Part shown: piece after piece, positions 16,323-25,373 of the stretch
How positions within the stretch are numbered: position 1 is the first letter of the stretch
Layout: each line of letters begins with the position of its first letter
NCBI RefSeq assembly: GCF_008801915.1
Contig: NZ_VZOV01000021.1
Location: 1-64,000, forward strand
Direction: 5' to 3'
From: Cupriavidus gilardii
GTDB lineage: Bacteria; Pseudomonadota; Gammaproteobacteria; Burkholderiales; Burkholderiaceae
DNA: 64,000 bases
Notes under the pieces: model-generated
The model's input: only the letters and a program-made list of their open reading frames with translations
What the model was told of the DNA's origin: nothing
Database searches by the model: none
Translations under genes and position numbers: made by a program

Positions 16323-16946
16323 TCACAGACCGAAGCGCGCGACATCGCCGCGCCCGGCGCGCACCAGCACCGGTTCGCCGCTGGTCAGGTCGATCACCGT
16401 ACAGGCATGCGCGGGCGCGGTGCCGCCGCAGATCACCAGGTCCAGCTGCTTCTGCAGGCGCTCGCGGATCTCCAGCGGTTCGTCCAGCGGCGCGGCATCG
16501 CCGGGCAGCTGCAAGGTCGAGCTGATCATCGGCTGGCCCAGTTCGTTGAGCAGCGCCTGCGGAATGGCATGGTCGGGCACGCGCACGCCGATGGTCTTGC
16601 GGGCCGGATGCGAAAGCCGCCGCGGCACCTCCTTGGTGGCCTCGAGGATGAACACATAGGGCCCCGGCGTGGCGCCCTTGATCCAGCGGTACTGGCGATT
16701 GTCGACCCGGGCAAAGTTGCCGAGCTCGGACAGGTCGCGGCACATCAGCGTCAGATGGTGCTTGTCGTCGATGCCGCGCAGCCGGCGCAGGCGCTCGACC
16801 GCCGCCTTGTCGTCGAGCCGGCAGGCCAGCGCATAGCTCGAATCGGTCGGCAGCGCGATCAGCCCGCCCTTGCCGACGATCTGCGCGGCCTGCTTGATCA
16901 GCCGCGATTGCGGATCGAGCGGATGGATATCGAAGTACTGCGACAT
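16323..16946 (-). CDS. Sua5/YciO/YrdC-family L-threonylcarbamoyladenylate synthase-like protein
   Basis: The product (207 residues) has the YrdC fold. Landmarks are GGLIALPTDSSYALACRL, a Lys-rich nucleotide site (RGIDDKHHLTLMC), GPYVFIL and TIGVRVPDH, with SSTLQLPG in place of the usual SANxSG. This pattern and the start MSQYFDIHP fit the YciO subfamily. TsaC/Sua5 make threonylcarbamoyl-AMP for the t6A37 modification of tRNA; YciO members are weaker or of uncertain role. It lies 16 bases after the PHP gene. Confidence 0.88.
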   Translation of the reverse strand: MSQYFDIHPLDPQSRLIKQAAQIVGKGGLIALPTDSSYALACRLDDKAAVERLRRLRGIDDKHHLTLMCRDLSELGNFARVDNRQYRWIKGATPGPYVFILEATKEVPRRLSHPARKTIGVRVPDHAIPQALLNELGQPMISSTLQLPGDAAPLDEPLEIRERLQKQLDLVICGGTAPAHACTVIDLTSGEPVLVRAGRGDVARFGL

Positions 16947-16962
16947 GGCGCGCTCCGGCGGC

Positions 16963-17820
16963 TTACCAGTCGTGCCAGACCGGCGTCAGCGACGACGGCA
17001 GCGGCGGCAGCGTGCCGATCTCGACGCGTCCCTCGCCCGGCCCGTGGAAGTCGGAGCCGCGCGAGGCGAGCAGCCCGTAGTGCCGCGCGACGTCGGCATA
17101 GCGGCGGTACTGGTCCGGCGTGTGGCTGCCGGTCACGACCTCGACGGCCCCGCCGCCAAGCGCGGTGAACTCGTCGAACAGCGCGTCGTGCTGCGTATCG
17201 GTGTAGTCGTAGCGGCCGGGATGCGCCATCACGGCAATGCCGCCGGCGGCGCGGATCCATTTGACCGCCTCGCCGAGCGTGGCCCAGCGATGGCCGACAT
17301 AGCCGGGCCGCCCTTCGGTCAGATAGCGGTCGAACACCTCGGAGATACTGCCGCAGATGCCCTCGTCGACCATCCAGCGGGCAAAGTGCGTGCGCGAGAT
17401 CAGGTCCGGGTTGCCGACATAGCGCAGCGCCCCTTCGTAGGCGCCCTCGATGCCGACCGCGCGCAGTGCCTCGCCGATGTCCTGCGCGCGGCGGGCCCGG
17501 CCCGAGCGCGTCGCGGTCAGGCCGTCGATCAGTTCGGGGCACAGCGGATCGATCTGCAGGCCGACGATGTGCACCGTCTGGCCGGCCCAGGTCACCGAGA
17601 TCTCGACGCCGGGCACATAGCGCATGCCCAGCGCCTCGGCGGTCTCGCGCGCGATCAGCTGGCCGCCCAGTTCGTCATGGTCGGTCAACGACCAGATTTC
17701 GACGCCGTTGGCATGCGCCCGCTCGGCGACGACCGCGGGCGGCAGCGTGCCGTCCGAGATGGTCGAGTGGCAATGCAGGTCGGCGTTGATGGCGTGGGAG
17801 GCGGCGTGGGAAGCGTGCAT
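16963..17820 (-). CDS. PHP-domain nucleotidase (RNase AM / YciV-like)
   Basis: The protein (285 residues) has all four PHP metal motifs: DLHCHSTISDG near the start, TDHDELGG, GVEISV, and later MAHPGRY and GSDFHGPGEGR. Members such as E. coli YciV (RNase AM) remove 3'-phosphate from 3',5'-bisphosphonucleosides and trim 5' ends of RNA. The yciV-yciO neighbourhood is the same as in enterobacteria. It is the first gene of the long minus-strand run reaching to 10524. Confidence 0.9.
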   Translation of the reverse strand: MHASHAASHAINADLHCHSTISDGTLPPAVVAERAHANGVEIWSLTDHDELGGQLIARETAEALGMRYVPGVEISVTWAGQTVHIVGLQIDPLCPELIDGLTATRSGRARRAQDIGEALRAVGIEGAYEGALRYVGNPDLISRTHFARWMVDEGICGSISEVFDRYLTEGRPGYVGHRWATLGEAVKWIRAAGGIAVMAHPGRYDYTDTQHDALFDEFTALGGGAVEVVTGSHTPDQYRRYADVARHYGLLASRGSDFHGPGEGRVEIGTLPPLPSSLTPVWHDW

Positions 17821-17949
17821 TCCGTCATTCTACTCCCGCGCCTTCGCGGTCAGCAGGGCCGGGGCGCGGTGGCCCGCGCAGGGCGGTGCCGCGCCGCGCA
17901 AAGCCATGCCGGCAACGCTGGCGTAGCCGGAAGCGCGGCGGGGCCGGGG

Positions 17950-17955
17950 TATAGT
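17950..17955 (+). promoter_or_regulatory. -10 element of the ferredoxin reductase gene
   Basis: TATAGT in GGGGTATAGTGGACG lies 65 bases before the ATG at 18021. No convincing -35 is present. The rest of the 200-base gap is GC-rich and shows nothing else. Confidence 0.4.
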
Positions 17956-18020
17956 GGACGCCTCCCCAGTCTCTTCGCGGGCGTGCCGCCCTGGCGCACG
18001 CCGACCGCAACGATCCGATC

Positions 18021-19115
18021 ATGCAGAACTCCCATCCGGCCTCCCCCGCCCACGACGCTTCCTCCCTCGCTGCAACGAACGCCGAGCCGGTCCGCACCGA
18101 CGTGCTGATCGTCGGCGCCGGCCCGGTCGGCCTGTTCGCCGCCTTCCAGGCCAGGGTGCTGGGCCTGCAATGCGAGATCGTCGATGTGCTGGACCGCGCC
18201 GGCGGCCAGTGCACCGAGCTCTATCCCGAGAAGCCGATCTACGACATCCCGGCCGTGCCGGGCTGCCTGGCCCAGGAACTGGTCGACCGGCTGCTGGAAC
18301 AGTGCGCGCCGTTCGCCGTGCCGATGCACTTCGGCCAGCGTGCCGAGAGCGTGCAGGAGCTGCCGGGCGAGCCGCAGCGGCTGCGGGTCGCGACCGATGC
18401 CGGCAAGCGTTTCGACGTGGCCGCGGTGCTGATCTGCGCCGGCGCCGGCGCCTTCGCCCCGCAGCGGGTGTCGCTGCCCGAAGCCGCGGCGCTGGAAGGC
18501 CGCCACCTGCACTATGCGGTGCGCGACGTGTCGCGCTTTGCCGGCAAGCGCGTGATTGTCGCCGGCGGCGGCGATTCGGCGCTGGACTGGGCGCTGGCGC
18601 TGCGCAAGGTCGCCGCGCGGGTCACGCTGCTGCATCGGCGCGAAGGCTTCCGCGCGGCCGACCATACCGTGGCCGAGATGCGCGCCGCGGTGGCGGCCGG
18701 CGAGATGGAGTTCGTTGTCGGCATGCTGGGCGCGCTGCAGACCGAGGGCGACACGCTGGTCGCGGCGCAGGTACGCACGCGCGAGGACACGCTGACGCTG
18801 CCGGCCGACGAACTGGTCGCGCTGTACGGCCTGGTGTCCGAACCGGGTCCGATCGCGCATTGGGACCTCGACATGCGCGCCGGCCGCATCCTGGTCGATA
18901 CGACCACCTACGAAAGCTCGCGCCGCGGCATCTTCGCCGCCGGCGACATCGCGTTCTATCCGAACAAGCAGAAGCTGATCCTGTCGGGCTTCCACGAGGC
19001 CGCGCTGGCGTTGCGCCGCGCCTATCACTATGCCTTCCCCGACAAGGCACTGGTCCACGTGCACACCAGCAACAACGCCGCGCTGAAGGAGGCGCTGACG
19101 CACGGCACCGATTGA
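18021..19115 (+). CDS. Ferredoxin--NADP(+) reductase, thioredoxin-reductase-like type
   Basis: This 364-residue flavoprotein has an FAD-binding GAGPVGLFAAFQ near residue 32, an NADPH-binding VIVAGGGDSALDWAL in the middle and the C-terminal FAD motif GIFAAGDIAFYPNKQKL. No CxxC redox pair is present, which separates it from thioredoxin reductase and fits the Bacillus YumC type of ferredoxin-NADP reductase. It probably passes electrons between NADPH and ferredoxin or flavodoxin. It stands alone, facing the alpha/beta hydrolase gene. Confidence 0.9.
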   Translation: MQNSHPASPAHDASSLAATNAEPVRTDVLIVGAGPVGLFAAFQARVLGLQCEIVDVLDRAGGQCTELYPEKPIYDIPAVPGCLAQELVDRLLEQCAPFAVPMHFGQRAESVQELPGEPQRLRVATDAGKRFDVAAVLICAGAGAFAPQRVSLPEAAALEGRHLHYAVRDVSRFAGKRVIVAGGGDSALDWALALRKVAARVTLLHRREGFRAADHTVAEMRAAVAAGEMEFVVGMLGALQTEGDTLVAAQVRTREDTLTLPADELVALYGLVSEPGPIAHWDLDMRAGRILVDTTTYESSRRGIFAAGDIAFYPNKQKLILSGFHEAALALRRAYHYAFPDKALVHVHTSNNAALKEALTHGTD

Positions 19116-19162
19116 GGCAAGCAGGCCCCGGGACCCTCGGACCCTGGGGCCTGGCGCGCAGG

Positions 19163-20056
19163 TCAGCCGCAGAACGACTCGATCAGCGCCGCGACCGCCT
19201 CGGGCTGGTCGTGGTGCAGCATGTGGCCGGCGTCGTCGACGATCACCTCGCGGAAATCGCGGAACGCGGCGAAGCGCTGCTTGAATTCCGCGATGCTCTG
19301 CTTGTGGGCGATATGGCGCAGCGTCTCCGAGTCGCGCGCCTCGACGTGCAGCACCGGCGCCGTCGCGGCTGCCCAGATCGCCATCGCCTCGTCCACGCGA
19401 TACAGCACCGGGTTGATCATCTTGTGCGCGGGGTCGCCGAGGATTTCCCAGCGGCCCGCTTCGTTGCGACGCGACCAGTGTTCGGCCAGAAACGCCGCGC
19501 GATCGTCGCGCAGCCGCGGATTGGTCTTCTTCAGCCGCGCCGCGACCGCCTCGACGCTGTCGTAGGTCTTCAGCGTCGGCGGATCGCGCAATTCGTCGAG
19601 CCAGCGGGCATACCGCCGCGGCGCCTGCTCCGGCCGCGTGGCGGTCATGCCGAAACCTTCCAGGTCCACCACGCGGCGCACCCGCTCCGGACGCACGCCG
19701 GCGTAGAAGCACGCGATATTCGCGCCCATGCTGTGGCCGACCAGGTCGACCGCGCCGTCGGGCTGATAGTGGTCGAGCAGGACTTCCAGATCGGCCAGAT
19801 AGTCGGGAAACCAGTACGAGTCCGTGCCCGGATGGCCGGTCGGCCAGCCGCTGCGGCCGAAGCCGCGCCAGTCCGGCGCGATCGCATGCCAGCGGCCGCG
19901 CAGCGCGTCGACCAGGAACTGGAACGAGGCGGCCACGTCCATCCAGCCATGCAGCAGGAACAGCTTCGGCGCGCCCGGTTCGCCCCAGTGGCGCACGTGG
20001 TAATCGAGGCCACGCACCGTGATACATTCGGAGCGCGATGTGTCGCGGATCGTCAT
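19163..20056 (-). CDS. Alpha/beta hydrolase
   Basis: This 297-residue hydrolase has an oxyanion-hole region LFLLHGWMD, the nucleophile elbow GHSMGAN, an acid region (VLHVEARDSE) and the catalytic His in VDDAGHMLHHDQP. The frame is open far upstream, but the ATG at 20056 gives the expected start of the first strand. It is transcribed away from an acyl-CoA synthetase, with a perfect TetR-type palindrome between them, so it probably acts in the same fatty or organic acid route. The substrate is unknown. Confidence 0.9.
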   Translation of the reverse strand: MTIRDTSRSECITVRGLDYHVRHWGEPGAPKLFLLHGWMDVAASFQFLVDALRGRWHAIAPDWRGFGRSGWPTGHPGTDSYWFPDYLADLEVLLDHYQPDGAVDLVGHSMGANIACFYAGVRPERVRRVVDLEGFGMTATRPEQAPRRYARWLDELRDPPTLKTYDSVEAVAARLKKTNPRLRDDRAAFLAEHWSRRNEAGRWEILGDPAHKMINPVLYRVDEAMAIWAAATAPVLHVEARDSETLRHIAHKQSIAEFKQRFAAFRDFREVIVDDAGHMLHHDQPEAVAALIESFCG

Positions 20057-20175
20057 GGTCTGCCCTGTCTGCCTGTCGGCTGTGTGGTTGCGGCGATGGC
20101 TCGGTCTGTCGCGATGGTTGTCGCGATCGCCGATGCCATCGTCGATGGCGATGGTTGCCATTCCGGAAGTCGAGA

Positions 20176-20197
20176 AAATCGAACGCTCGTTCGATTT
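20176..20197. promoter_or_regulatory. 22-bp TetR-type operator between divergent genes
   Basis: AAATCGAACG and CGTTCGATTT are perfect inverse copies separated by CT. It lies 119 bases upstream of the hydrolase start and 102 bases upstream of the acyl-CoA synthetase start. Palindromes of this form are typical of TetR-family regulators of fatty-acid and acyl-CoA genes. No TetR gene is in the neighbourhood. Confidence 0.65.
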
Positions 20198-20299
20198 ATC
20201 GCGATTGTAGCCACAAGCGTGTCCGCGACGCCAGCCAGCATGCCAACCGGATCCGTGGCGCACGACGCCACGGGCACAAAGAAAAGAACGGAGACCACC

Positions 20300-22072
20300 A
20301 TGGCCGCATCCTCGCTGCCGGACAGCCGGCGCGACGACTATCCCGCGCTCTACCGCGACTTCCGCTGGCACGTTCCCGAGTACTTCAATCTGGCCGAAGC
20401 CTGCTGCGGCCGCTGGGCGCGCGACCCCGCCACGCGCGACCGCATCGCCGTCCATACCGAGCACGAGGACGGGCGGCGCGCCGCGCATCGCTACGGCGAG
20501 ATCCAGCGCGATGCCAACCGGCTGTCGCACGCGCTGCGCCAGCTCGGGGTCCGGCGCGGCGACCGCGTCGCGATCGTGATGCCGCAGCGGATCGAGACCG
20601 TGGTCGCCCACATGGCGGTCTACCAGCTCGGCGCGATCGCGATGCCGCTGTCGATGCTGTTCGGCCCCGAGGCGCTGGGCTATCGGCTGCAGCACAGCGA
20701 GGCCTGCGTGGCGATCGCCGACGAGACCTCGATCGACAACCTGCTGGCCGCGCGCGGCGACTGCCCGGCGCTGCAGGCCGTGATCGCCGTCGGCGACGCG
20801 GCGGGCCGGGGCGACCGCGATTGGGATGCGGCGCTGGCGGACCAGGCCGACGAATTCTCCGCCGAGCGCACCAAGGCCGACGAGGCGGCGGTGCTGATCT
20901 ACACCAGCGGCACCACCGGCCCGCCCAAGGGCGCGCTGCTGCCCCACCGCGCGCTGATCGGCAACCTGACCGGCTTCGTCTGCTCGCAGAACTGGTACCC
21001 GCGCGAGGACGATGTGTTCTGGAGCCCCGCCGACTGGGCCTGGACCGGCGGGCTGTGGGACGCGCTGATGCCGGCGCTGTATTTCGGCAAGCCGATCGTC
21101 GGCTACCAGGGCCGCTTCTCGCCCGAGGTCGCCTTCGGCCTGATGGAGCGCTACCGCGTCACCAACACCTTCCTGTTCCCGACCGCGCTCAAGCAGATGA
21201 TGAAGGCCTGCCCGGCCCCGCGCGAGCGCTACGACCTGCGGCTGCGCGCGCTGATGAGCGCCGGCGAGGCGGTCGGCCAGACGGTGTTCGACTGGTGCCG
21301 CGAAGCCTTCGGCGTGATCGTCAACGAGATGTTCGGCCAGACCGAGATCAACTACATCGTCGGCAACTGCACCGCGCAATACGACGACGACCAGCTCGGC
21401 TGGCCGGCGCGGCCGGGGTCGATGGGCCGGCCCTATCCGGGCCACCGTGTCGCCGTGGTCGACGACGAAGGCCGCCCCTGCCGGCCCGGCGAGGACGGCG
21501 AGGTGGCGGTCTGCACCACCGATCTCCACGGCCATCCCGATCCGGTGTTCTTCCTTGGCTACTGGAAGAACGAGACGGCCACCGAGGGCAAGTTCCTCGA
21601 GCACGATGGCCTGCGCTGGTGCCGCACCGGCGACCTCGCGCGCGTCGATGAGGACGGCTATCTGTGGTACCAGGGGCGTGCCGACGACGTCTTCAAGTCC
21701 TCGGGCTACCGGATCGGACCCAGCGAGATCGAGAACTGCCTGCTCAAGCATCCGGCGGTGTCGAACTGCGCCGTGGTGCCGTCGCCGGACCCCGAGCGCG
21801 GCGCCATCGTCAAGGCCTTCATCGTGCTGACCCCGGGCATGCCGCGCTCGGCCGAGGCCGAGGCCGCGCTGGTCGCCGAATTGCAGCAGCATGTGCGCGG
21901 GCAGCTGGCGCCGTACGAGTACCCGAAGGCGATCGCCTTCATCGATCAATTGCCGATGACCACCACCGGCAAGATCCAGCGCCGCGTGCTGCGGCTGCAG
22001 GAGGAAGAGGCGGCGCGGCAGCGTGCGAACGGCGGCCAACGCGCCGAGACCGCTGCCGTCGGCAACGGCTAG
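20300..22072 (+). CDS. AMP-forming acyl-CoA synthetase (medium-chain type)
   Basis: This 590-residue ligase activates a carboxylic acid to acyl-AMP and then acyl-CoA. Adenylation motifs are YTSGTTGPPKGALLPH (A3), NEMFGQTEINY (A5), WCRTGDLARVDEDGYLWYQGR (A7-A8) and the catalytic Lys in TTTGKIQRR (A10). WSPADWAWTGGLWD resembles the acetoacetyl/medium-chain (AcsM-like) group. The start at 20300 follows GGAG and is well downstream of the open frame's first ATG. It is divergent from an alpha/beta hydrolase across a TetR-type palindrome. Its stop overlaps the stop of the convergent DUF455 gene within CTAG. Confidence 0.93.
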   Translation: MAASSLPDSRRDDYPALYRDFRWHVPEYFNLAEACCGRWARDPATRDRIAVHTEHEDGRRAAHRYGEIQRDANRLSHALRQLGVRRGDRVAIVMPQRIETVVAHMAVYQLGAIAMPLSMLFGPEALGYRLQHSEACVAIADETSIDNLLAARGDCPALQAVIAVGDAAGRGDRDWDAALADQADEFSAERTKADEAAVLIYTSGTTGPPKGALLPHRALIGNLTGFVCSQNWYPREDDVFWSPADWAWTGGLWDALMPALYFGKPIVGYQGRFSPEVAFGLMERYRVTNTFLFPTALKQMMKACPAPRERYDLRLRALMSAGEAVGQTVFDWCREAFGVIVNEMFGQTEINYIVGNCTAQYDDDQLGWPARPGSMGRPYPGHRVAVVDDEGRPCRPGEDGEVAVCTTDLHGHPDPVFFLGYWKNETATEGKFLEHDGLRWCRTGDLARVDEDGYLWYQGRADDVFKSSGYRIGPSEIENCLLKHPAVSNCAVVPSPDPERGAIVKAFIVLTPGMPRSAEAEAALVAELQQHVRGQLAPYEYPKAIAFIDQLPMTTTGKIQRRVLRLQEEEAARQRANGGQRAETAAVGNG

Positions 22073-22953
22073 CCGGCGCTGCCGGTCAGCCAGGCCAGCT
22101 CGTCCTCGTCGAAGCCGGCCGCGCGGCGCGCCGGCAGATTGAACGGCGGCCGCAGCCGCGGCGCCTGGTGGCGCTCGGCCAGCTCGGCGTAGGTCGCCAC
22201 CGGGTCCAGGCCCCGCTCGGCGCACAGCCAGCGATACCACCGGTTGCCGATCGCGACGTGGCCGACCTCGTCGCGCAGGATGATGTCGATGATGGCCGCC
22301 GCCTCGGCATCGCCGGCGTCGGCCAGCCGGGTGCGGACCACCGGAGAGGCATCGAGCCCGCGCGCCTCCAGCGTGCGCGGCACCAGCGCCATGCGCGCCA
22401 GCACGTCGCCGGCGGTGCGGTCCGCCATTTCCCACAGGCTGTTGTGCGCCGGGAAATCGCCGTAGGCGAAGCCCAGCTGGCGCAGGTGCGCGGCCAGCAG
22501 CGTGAAATGCAGCGCCTCCTCGTCGGCGACCTGCAGCCAGTCCCGGTAATACGCCGCCGGCATGCCGGCGAAGCGCCAGACCGCATCGAGCGCCAGATTG
22601 ATCGCGTTGAATTCGATATGCGCGAGCGCGTGGATCAGCACCGCGCGTCCCGCCGGGCTCTGCAGCGAGCCGCGCCGCTCGACCTTCTGCGGCGGCACCA
22701 GCTCCGGGCGCGCCGGGCGCCCGGGCACCGGGACAGCGGCTTCGAGCATCAGGCCGGCCCCGATGGCGTCATCGCCCGCCTCCAGTGCGGCCGCGCGCAA
22801 CGCGCGGGCCGCGGCCGCCTTGGCGGCGGGATCCGGCTCGGCCAGCACGGCGAGCGCGCGCTGGCGCAGAGAAAGCGGTGAAGAGGTCGCACCTGGGTCG
22901 TTCGGCGCCGCGATATCGCGGTTCGGGGCGGGTTCGGCAGCGTAGGCGGGCAT
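22069..22953 (-). CDS. DUF455 family ferritin-like protein
   Basis: This 294-residue helical protein has repeated Glu and ExxH metal-ligand motifs: HIEFNAINLALDAVWRF, VADEEALHF and LRDEVGHVAIG. They suggest a di-iron ferritin-like four-helix bundle related to MiaE, the tRNA hydroxylase. DUF455 proteins have no proven function. The start at 22953 follows an open but non-conserved stretch. It converges on the acyl-CoA synthetase with a four-base overlap of stops and is divergent from the carbonic anhydrase gene. Confidence 0.88.
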   Translation of the reverse strand: MPAYAAEPAPNRDIAAPNDPGATSSPLSLRQRALAVLAEPDPAAKAAAARALRAAALEAGDDAIGAGLMLEAAVPVPGRPARPELVPPQKVERRGSLQSPAGRAVLIHALAHIEFNAINLALDAVWRFAGMPAAYYRDWLQVADEEALHFTLLAAHLRQLGFAYGDFPAHNSLWEMADRTAGDVLARMALVPRTLEARGLDASPVVRTRLADAGDAEAAAIIDIILRDEVGHVAIGNRWYRWLCAERGLDPVATYAELAERHQAPRLRPPFNLPARRAAGFDEDELAWLTGSAG

Positions 22954-23161
22954 GGGCGTAAAATCCGGTCTGCCGCCATTGTAGAGCCCCGCCGGCAGCG
23001 GCCGGCCGCACGGCCCACGGCCGTCCACGGGCACCGCCGCGGCGCCTGCGCCCTGCCTTGCCGGTCGTGCGGCCCGGCAAGCGCTGCAACGGCACGCTGT
23101 CACGCCCTTTAAGGCACGGCCGCCATCCCCATCTAGAAACGAACCCCGTACAGGAGACCTC

Positions 23162-23686
23162 ATGTCGCTTTACCAGCTCGGCGATACCGCCCCTTCCATC
23201 GATGCCGACGCCTACGTGGCCGCCGAAGCCACCGTGATCGGCAACGTGACGCTCAAGGCGCGAGCCAGCGTCTGGCCGGGCGCGGTGATCCGGGGCGACA
23301 ACGAACCGATCGTCGTCGGCGAAGCGACCAACGTCCAGGAAGGCGCCGTGCTGCATACCGACCGGGGCTGCCCGCTGACGATCGGCGACCGCGTCACCAT
23401 CGGCCACCAGGCCATGCTGCACGGCTGCACGATCGGCGAAGGCGCGCTGATCGGCATTCAGGCGGTGGTGCTGAACCGCGCGGTGATCGGCAAGGAATGC
23501 CTGGTCGGCGCCGGCGCCATCGTCACCGAAGGCAAGGTGTTCCCCGATCGCACGCTGATCCTGGGCGCCCCGGCCAAGGCGGTACGCGAACTGAGCGACG
23601 AGGAAGTGGCGGGCCTGTACCGCAACACCGACACGTATGCGGCACGCCAGGCCGTCTACAGGAAGGAATTGAAACGCATCGGCTGA
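23162..23686 (+). CDS. Gamma carbonic anhydrase family protein
   Basis: This 174-residue left-handed beta-helix protein is built of hexapeptide repeats (VIGNVT, VIRGDN, TIGDRVTIGHQ). The three zinc-ligand histidines are present in VLHTDRG, TIGHQAMLHG. It resembles YrdA/PaaY-type members, which bind zinc and may have weak carbonic anhydrase or thioesterase-related roles. The ribosome binding site is AGGAGA, close to the start. hslO follows 29 bases later. Confidence 0.93.
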   Translation: MSLYQLGDTAPSIDADAYVAAEATVIGNVTLKARASVWPGAVIRGDNEPIVVGEATNVQEGAVLHTDRGCPLTIGDRVTIGHQAMLHGCTIGEGALIGIQAVVLNRAVIGKECLVGAGAIVTEGKVFPDRTLILGAPAKAVRELSDEEVAGLYRNTDTYAARQAVYRKELKRIG

Positions 23687-23715
23687 GCCCAAGCGCCAGC
23701 CGATCCCACCGATGG

Positions 23716-24750
23716 ATGATCGTGACTGAAACCCAAACCCCGGACACCCTGCAGAAATTCCTGTTCGACGCCGCCCCGGTGCGCGGCGAGCTGGTGCGGC
23801 TGCAATCGACCTGGCAGGAAGCGCTGGAGCGCCATCACTATCCGGCGCCGGTGCGCCGCCTGCTCGGCGAGATGATGGCCGCCGCGGCGCTGCTGTCGGC
23901 CAACCTGAAGTTCAACGGCGCGCTGGTGATGCAGCTGCATGGCGACGGACCGGTGCGGATGCTGGTGGTCGAATGCCTGTCCGACCTGTCGCTGCGCGGT
24001 ACCGCCAAGCTGGCCGAAGGCGTCGAGATCGCCGACGATGCCACGCTGGCCGAGCTGGTCAACGTGCATGGCCAGGGACGCTTTGCCATCACGCTGGACC
24101 CGCACGACAAGCTGCCTGGCCAGCAACCCTACCAGGGCATCGTGCCGCTGGCCGACGCCCATGGACCGCTGGGCTCGATCAGCGCCGTGCTCGAGCACTA
24201 TATGCAGGCTTCGGAGCAGCTCGACACGCGGCTGTGGCTGGCCGCCGACGACCGCGTCGCGGCCGGCATGCTGCTGCAGAAGCTGCCGTCCTACGGCGGC
24301 ACGATGGAAGGCAGGCCCGGCCGCCCGCCCGCCCAGGTCGGCGAAACCGGCGCGCCGCTGTCGGCTCACGGCCGCGCCCAGGATCTCGATACCTGGGACC
24401 GGGCCTGCCAGCTCGGCGCCACGCTGAAGACCGAGGAACTGCTGGCCGAGCAGCCCGATACGCTGCTGCGGCGGCTGTTCTGGGAGGATCTGCAGGACGC
24501 CGGGCTGCGCGTGTTCGAACCCGGTACGCCGCATTTCCGCTGCTCGTGCTCGCGCACCAAGGTCGCCAACATGCTGCAGTCGCTGGGCCAGGCCGAGGTC
24601 GACGACATCATCGCCGAGCGCGGCTCGGTCGAGATCCATTGCGACTTCTGCGGCCAGCAGTACCGCTTCGACCCGGTCGACTGCGCGCAGCTGTTCAGCG
24701 GCGCCGCGATGCCGGCGGGTGTCGGCGAGGGCGCGGGGCATCGGCACTGA
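23716..24750 (+). CDS. hslO: Redox-regulated chaperone Hsp33
   Basis: Hsp33 (344 residues) prevents aggregation during oxidative stress. The redox switch is the C-terminal zinc motif CSCSRTK followed about 30 residues later by CDFCGQQ, the CxC...CxxC of the family. The N-terminal domain carries RRLLGEMMAAAALLSANLKF and GDGPVRMLVVEC. It is about 50 residues longer than E. coli Hsp33, partly from a Gly/Pro-rich insertion (GRPGRPPAQVGETGAP). A GTG two codons downstream is an alternative start. Confidence 0.95.
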   Translation: MIVTETQTPDTLQKFLFDAAPVRGELVRLQSTWQEALERHHYPAPVRRLLGEMMAAAALLSANLKFNGALVMQLHGDGPVRMLVVECLSDLSLRGTAKLAEGVEIADDATLAELVNVHGQGRFAITLDPHDKLPGQQPYQGIVPLADAHGPLGSISAVLEHYMQASEQLDTRLWLAADDRVAAGMLLQKLPSYGGTMEGRPGRPPAQVGETGAPLSAHGRAQDLDTWDRACQLGATLKTEELLAEQPDTLLRRLFWEDLQDAGLRVFEPGTPHFRCSCSRTKVANMLQSLGQAEVDDIIAERGSVEIHCDFCGQQYRFDPVDCAQLFSGAAMPAGVGEGAGHRH

Positions 24751-24765
24751 GTGCGAGGACGGTGT

Positions 24766-24867
24766 TCTCCCTCTCCCCTCAGGGAGAGGGGGCCGTTTCA
24801 GGCCCCGGTGCCATATTGACCGCCGTTGCCCTCCCCCCGACCCTCTCCCGCAAGCGGACAGGGGAAA
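24766..24867. repeat. Dispersed intergenic repeat with CCCTCTCCC hairpins
   Basis: CCCTCTCCC (24769-24777) and GGGAGAGGG (24782-24790) form a stem with a CTCA loop. A second, diverged unit (CCCTCTCCCGCAAGCGGACA) lies near 24843-24864. A related hairpin occurs at 55491-55510 in the isc operon. The form is that of REP-like elements common in Burkholderiales intergenic DNA. Confidence 0.6.
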
Positions 24868-24965
24868 ACCCCCGCCAGCGCGCTGCCATCGCAAACTTTG
24901 CGCGCTCACTAAAATCAAAGTCAACAAAGTCTTACCCGCTCTCCCCGCACCGCCTGGAGGTCATC

Positions 24966-25373
24966 ATGCCGGCCATCCCTTCGTCGATCCGTGTTGCATT
25001 GCTGGCCGCGCCGCTGATGCTGGCCGCGGGGTGCGCCGCCAATCTGCCGCGCGACGTCAACGGTTCGCCGCCGACCGCCCGGCTGGCGCCCGATAGCGGC
25101 TCGCGCGCACCGGCCGCACCGCTGAGCCCGGAGGAACGCAAGCGGCTGGACGCGCTGAACAAGCAGGTGCTGCGCGAGCAGGAAGCCGCGATCGCGCGCG
25201 ACCAGCAGGCGCAGGCATGGGCGCGCGCGTCGACCTACGCCTATCCGGCGTATCCACTGTCGAGCTGGAGCCTGTACTACGGAGGATGGGGCCGCGGCCG
25301 CTGGGGCGGCGGCGTCAGCATCGGGGCGCCCGGCTATTGGGGCTGGGGCGGCTATCCGTACTGGTGGTGGTGA
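24966..25373 (+). CDS. Lipoprotein with Gly/Trp/Tyr-rich tail
   Basis: This 135-residue protein has a lipoprotein signal (ALLAAPLMLAAGCAA), an Ala/Pro linker, a short charged helix (EERKRLDALNKQVLREQEAA) and a tail rich in Tyr, Trp and Gly (WSLYYGGWGRGRWGGG, ending in YWWW). The ribosome binding site is GGAGG. I do not recognise a named family; the tail resembles glycine-rich surface proteins of many Burkholderiales. It follows hslO across the intergenic repeat. Confidence 0.78.
   Translation: MPAIPSSIRVALLAAPLMLAAGCAANLPRDVNGSPPTARLAPDSGSRAPAAPLSPEERKRLDALNKQVLREQEAAIARDQQAQAWARASTYAYPAYPLSSWSLYYGGWGRGRWGGGVSIGAPGYWGWGGYPYWWW

Noticed and set aside
19163-22435. Minus-strand open frame of 1090 codons
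   Set aside because: Only the 3' part (19163-20056) is a real gene, the alpha/beta hydrolase. The rest is antisense to the acyl-CoA synthetase.
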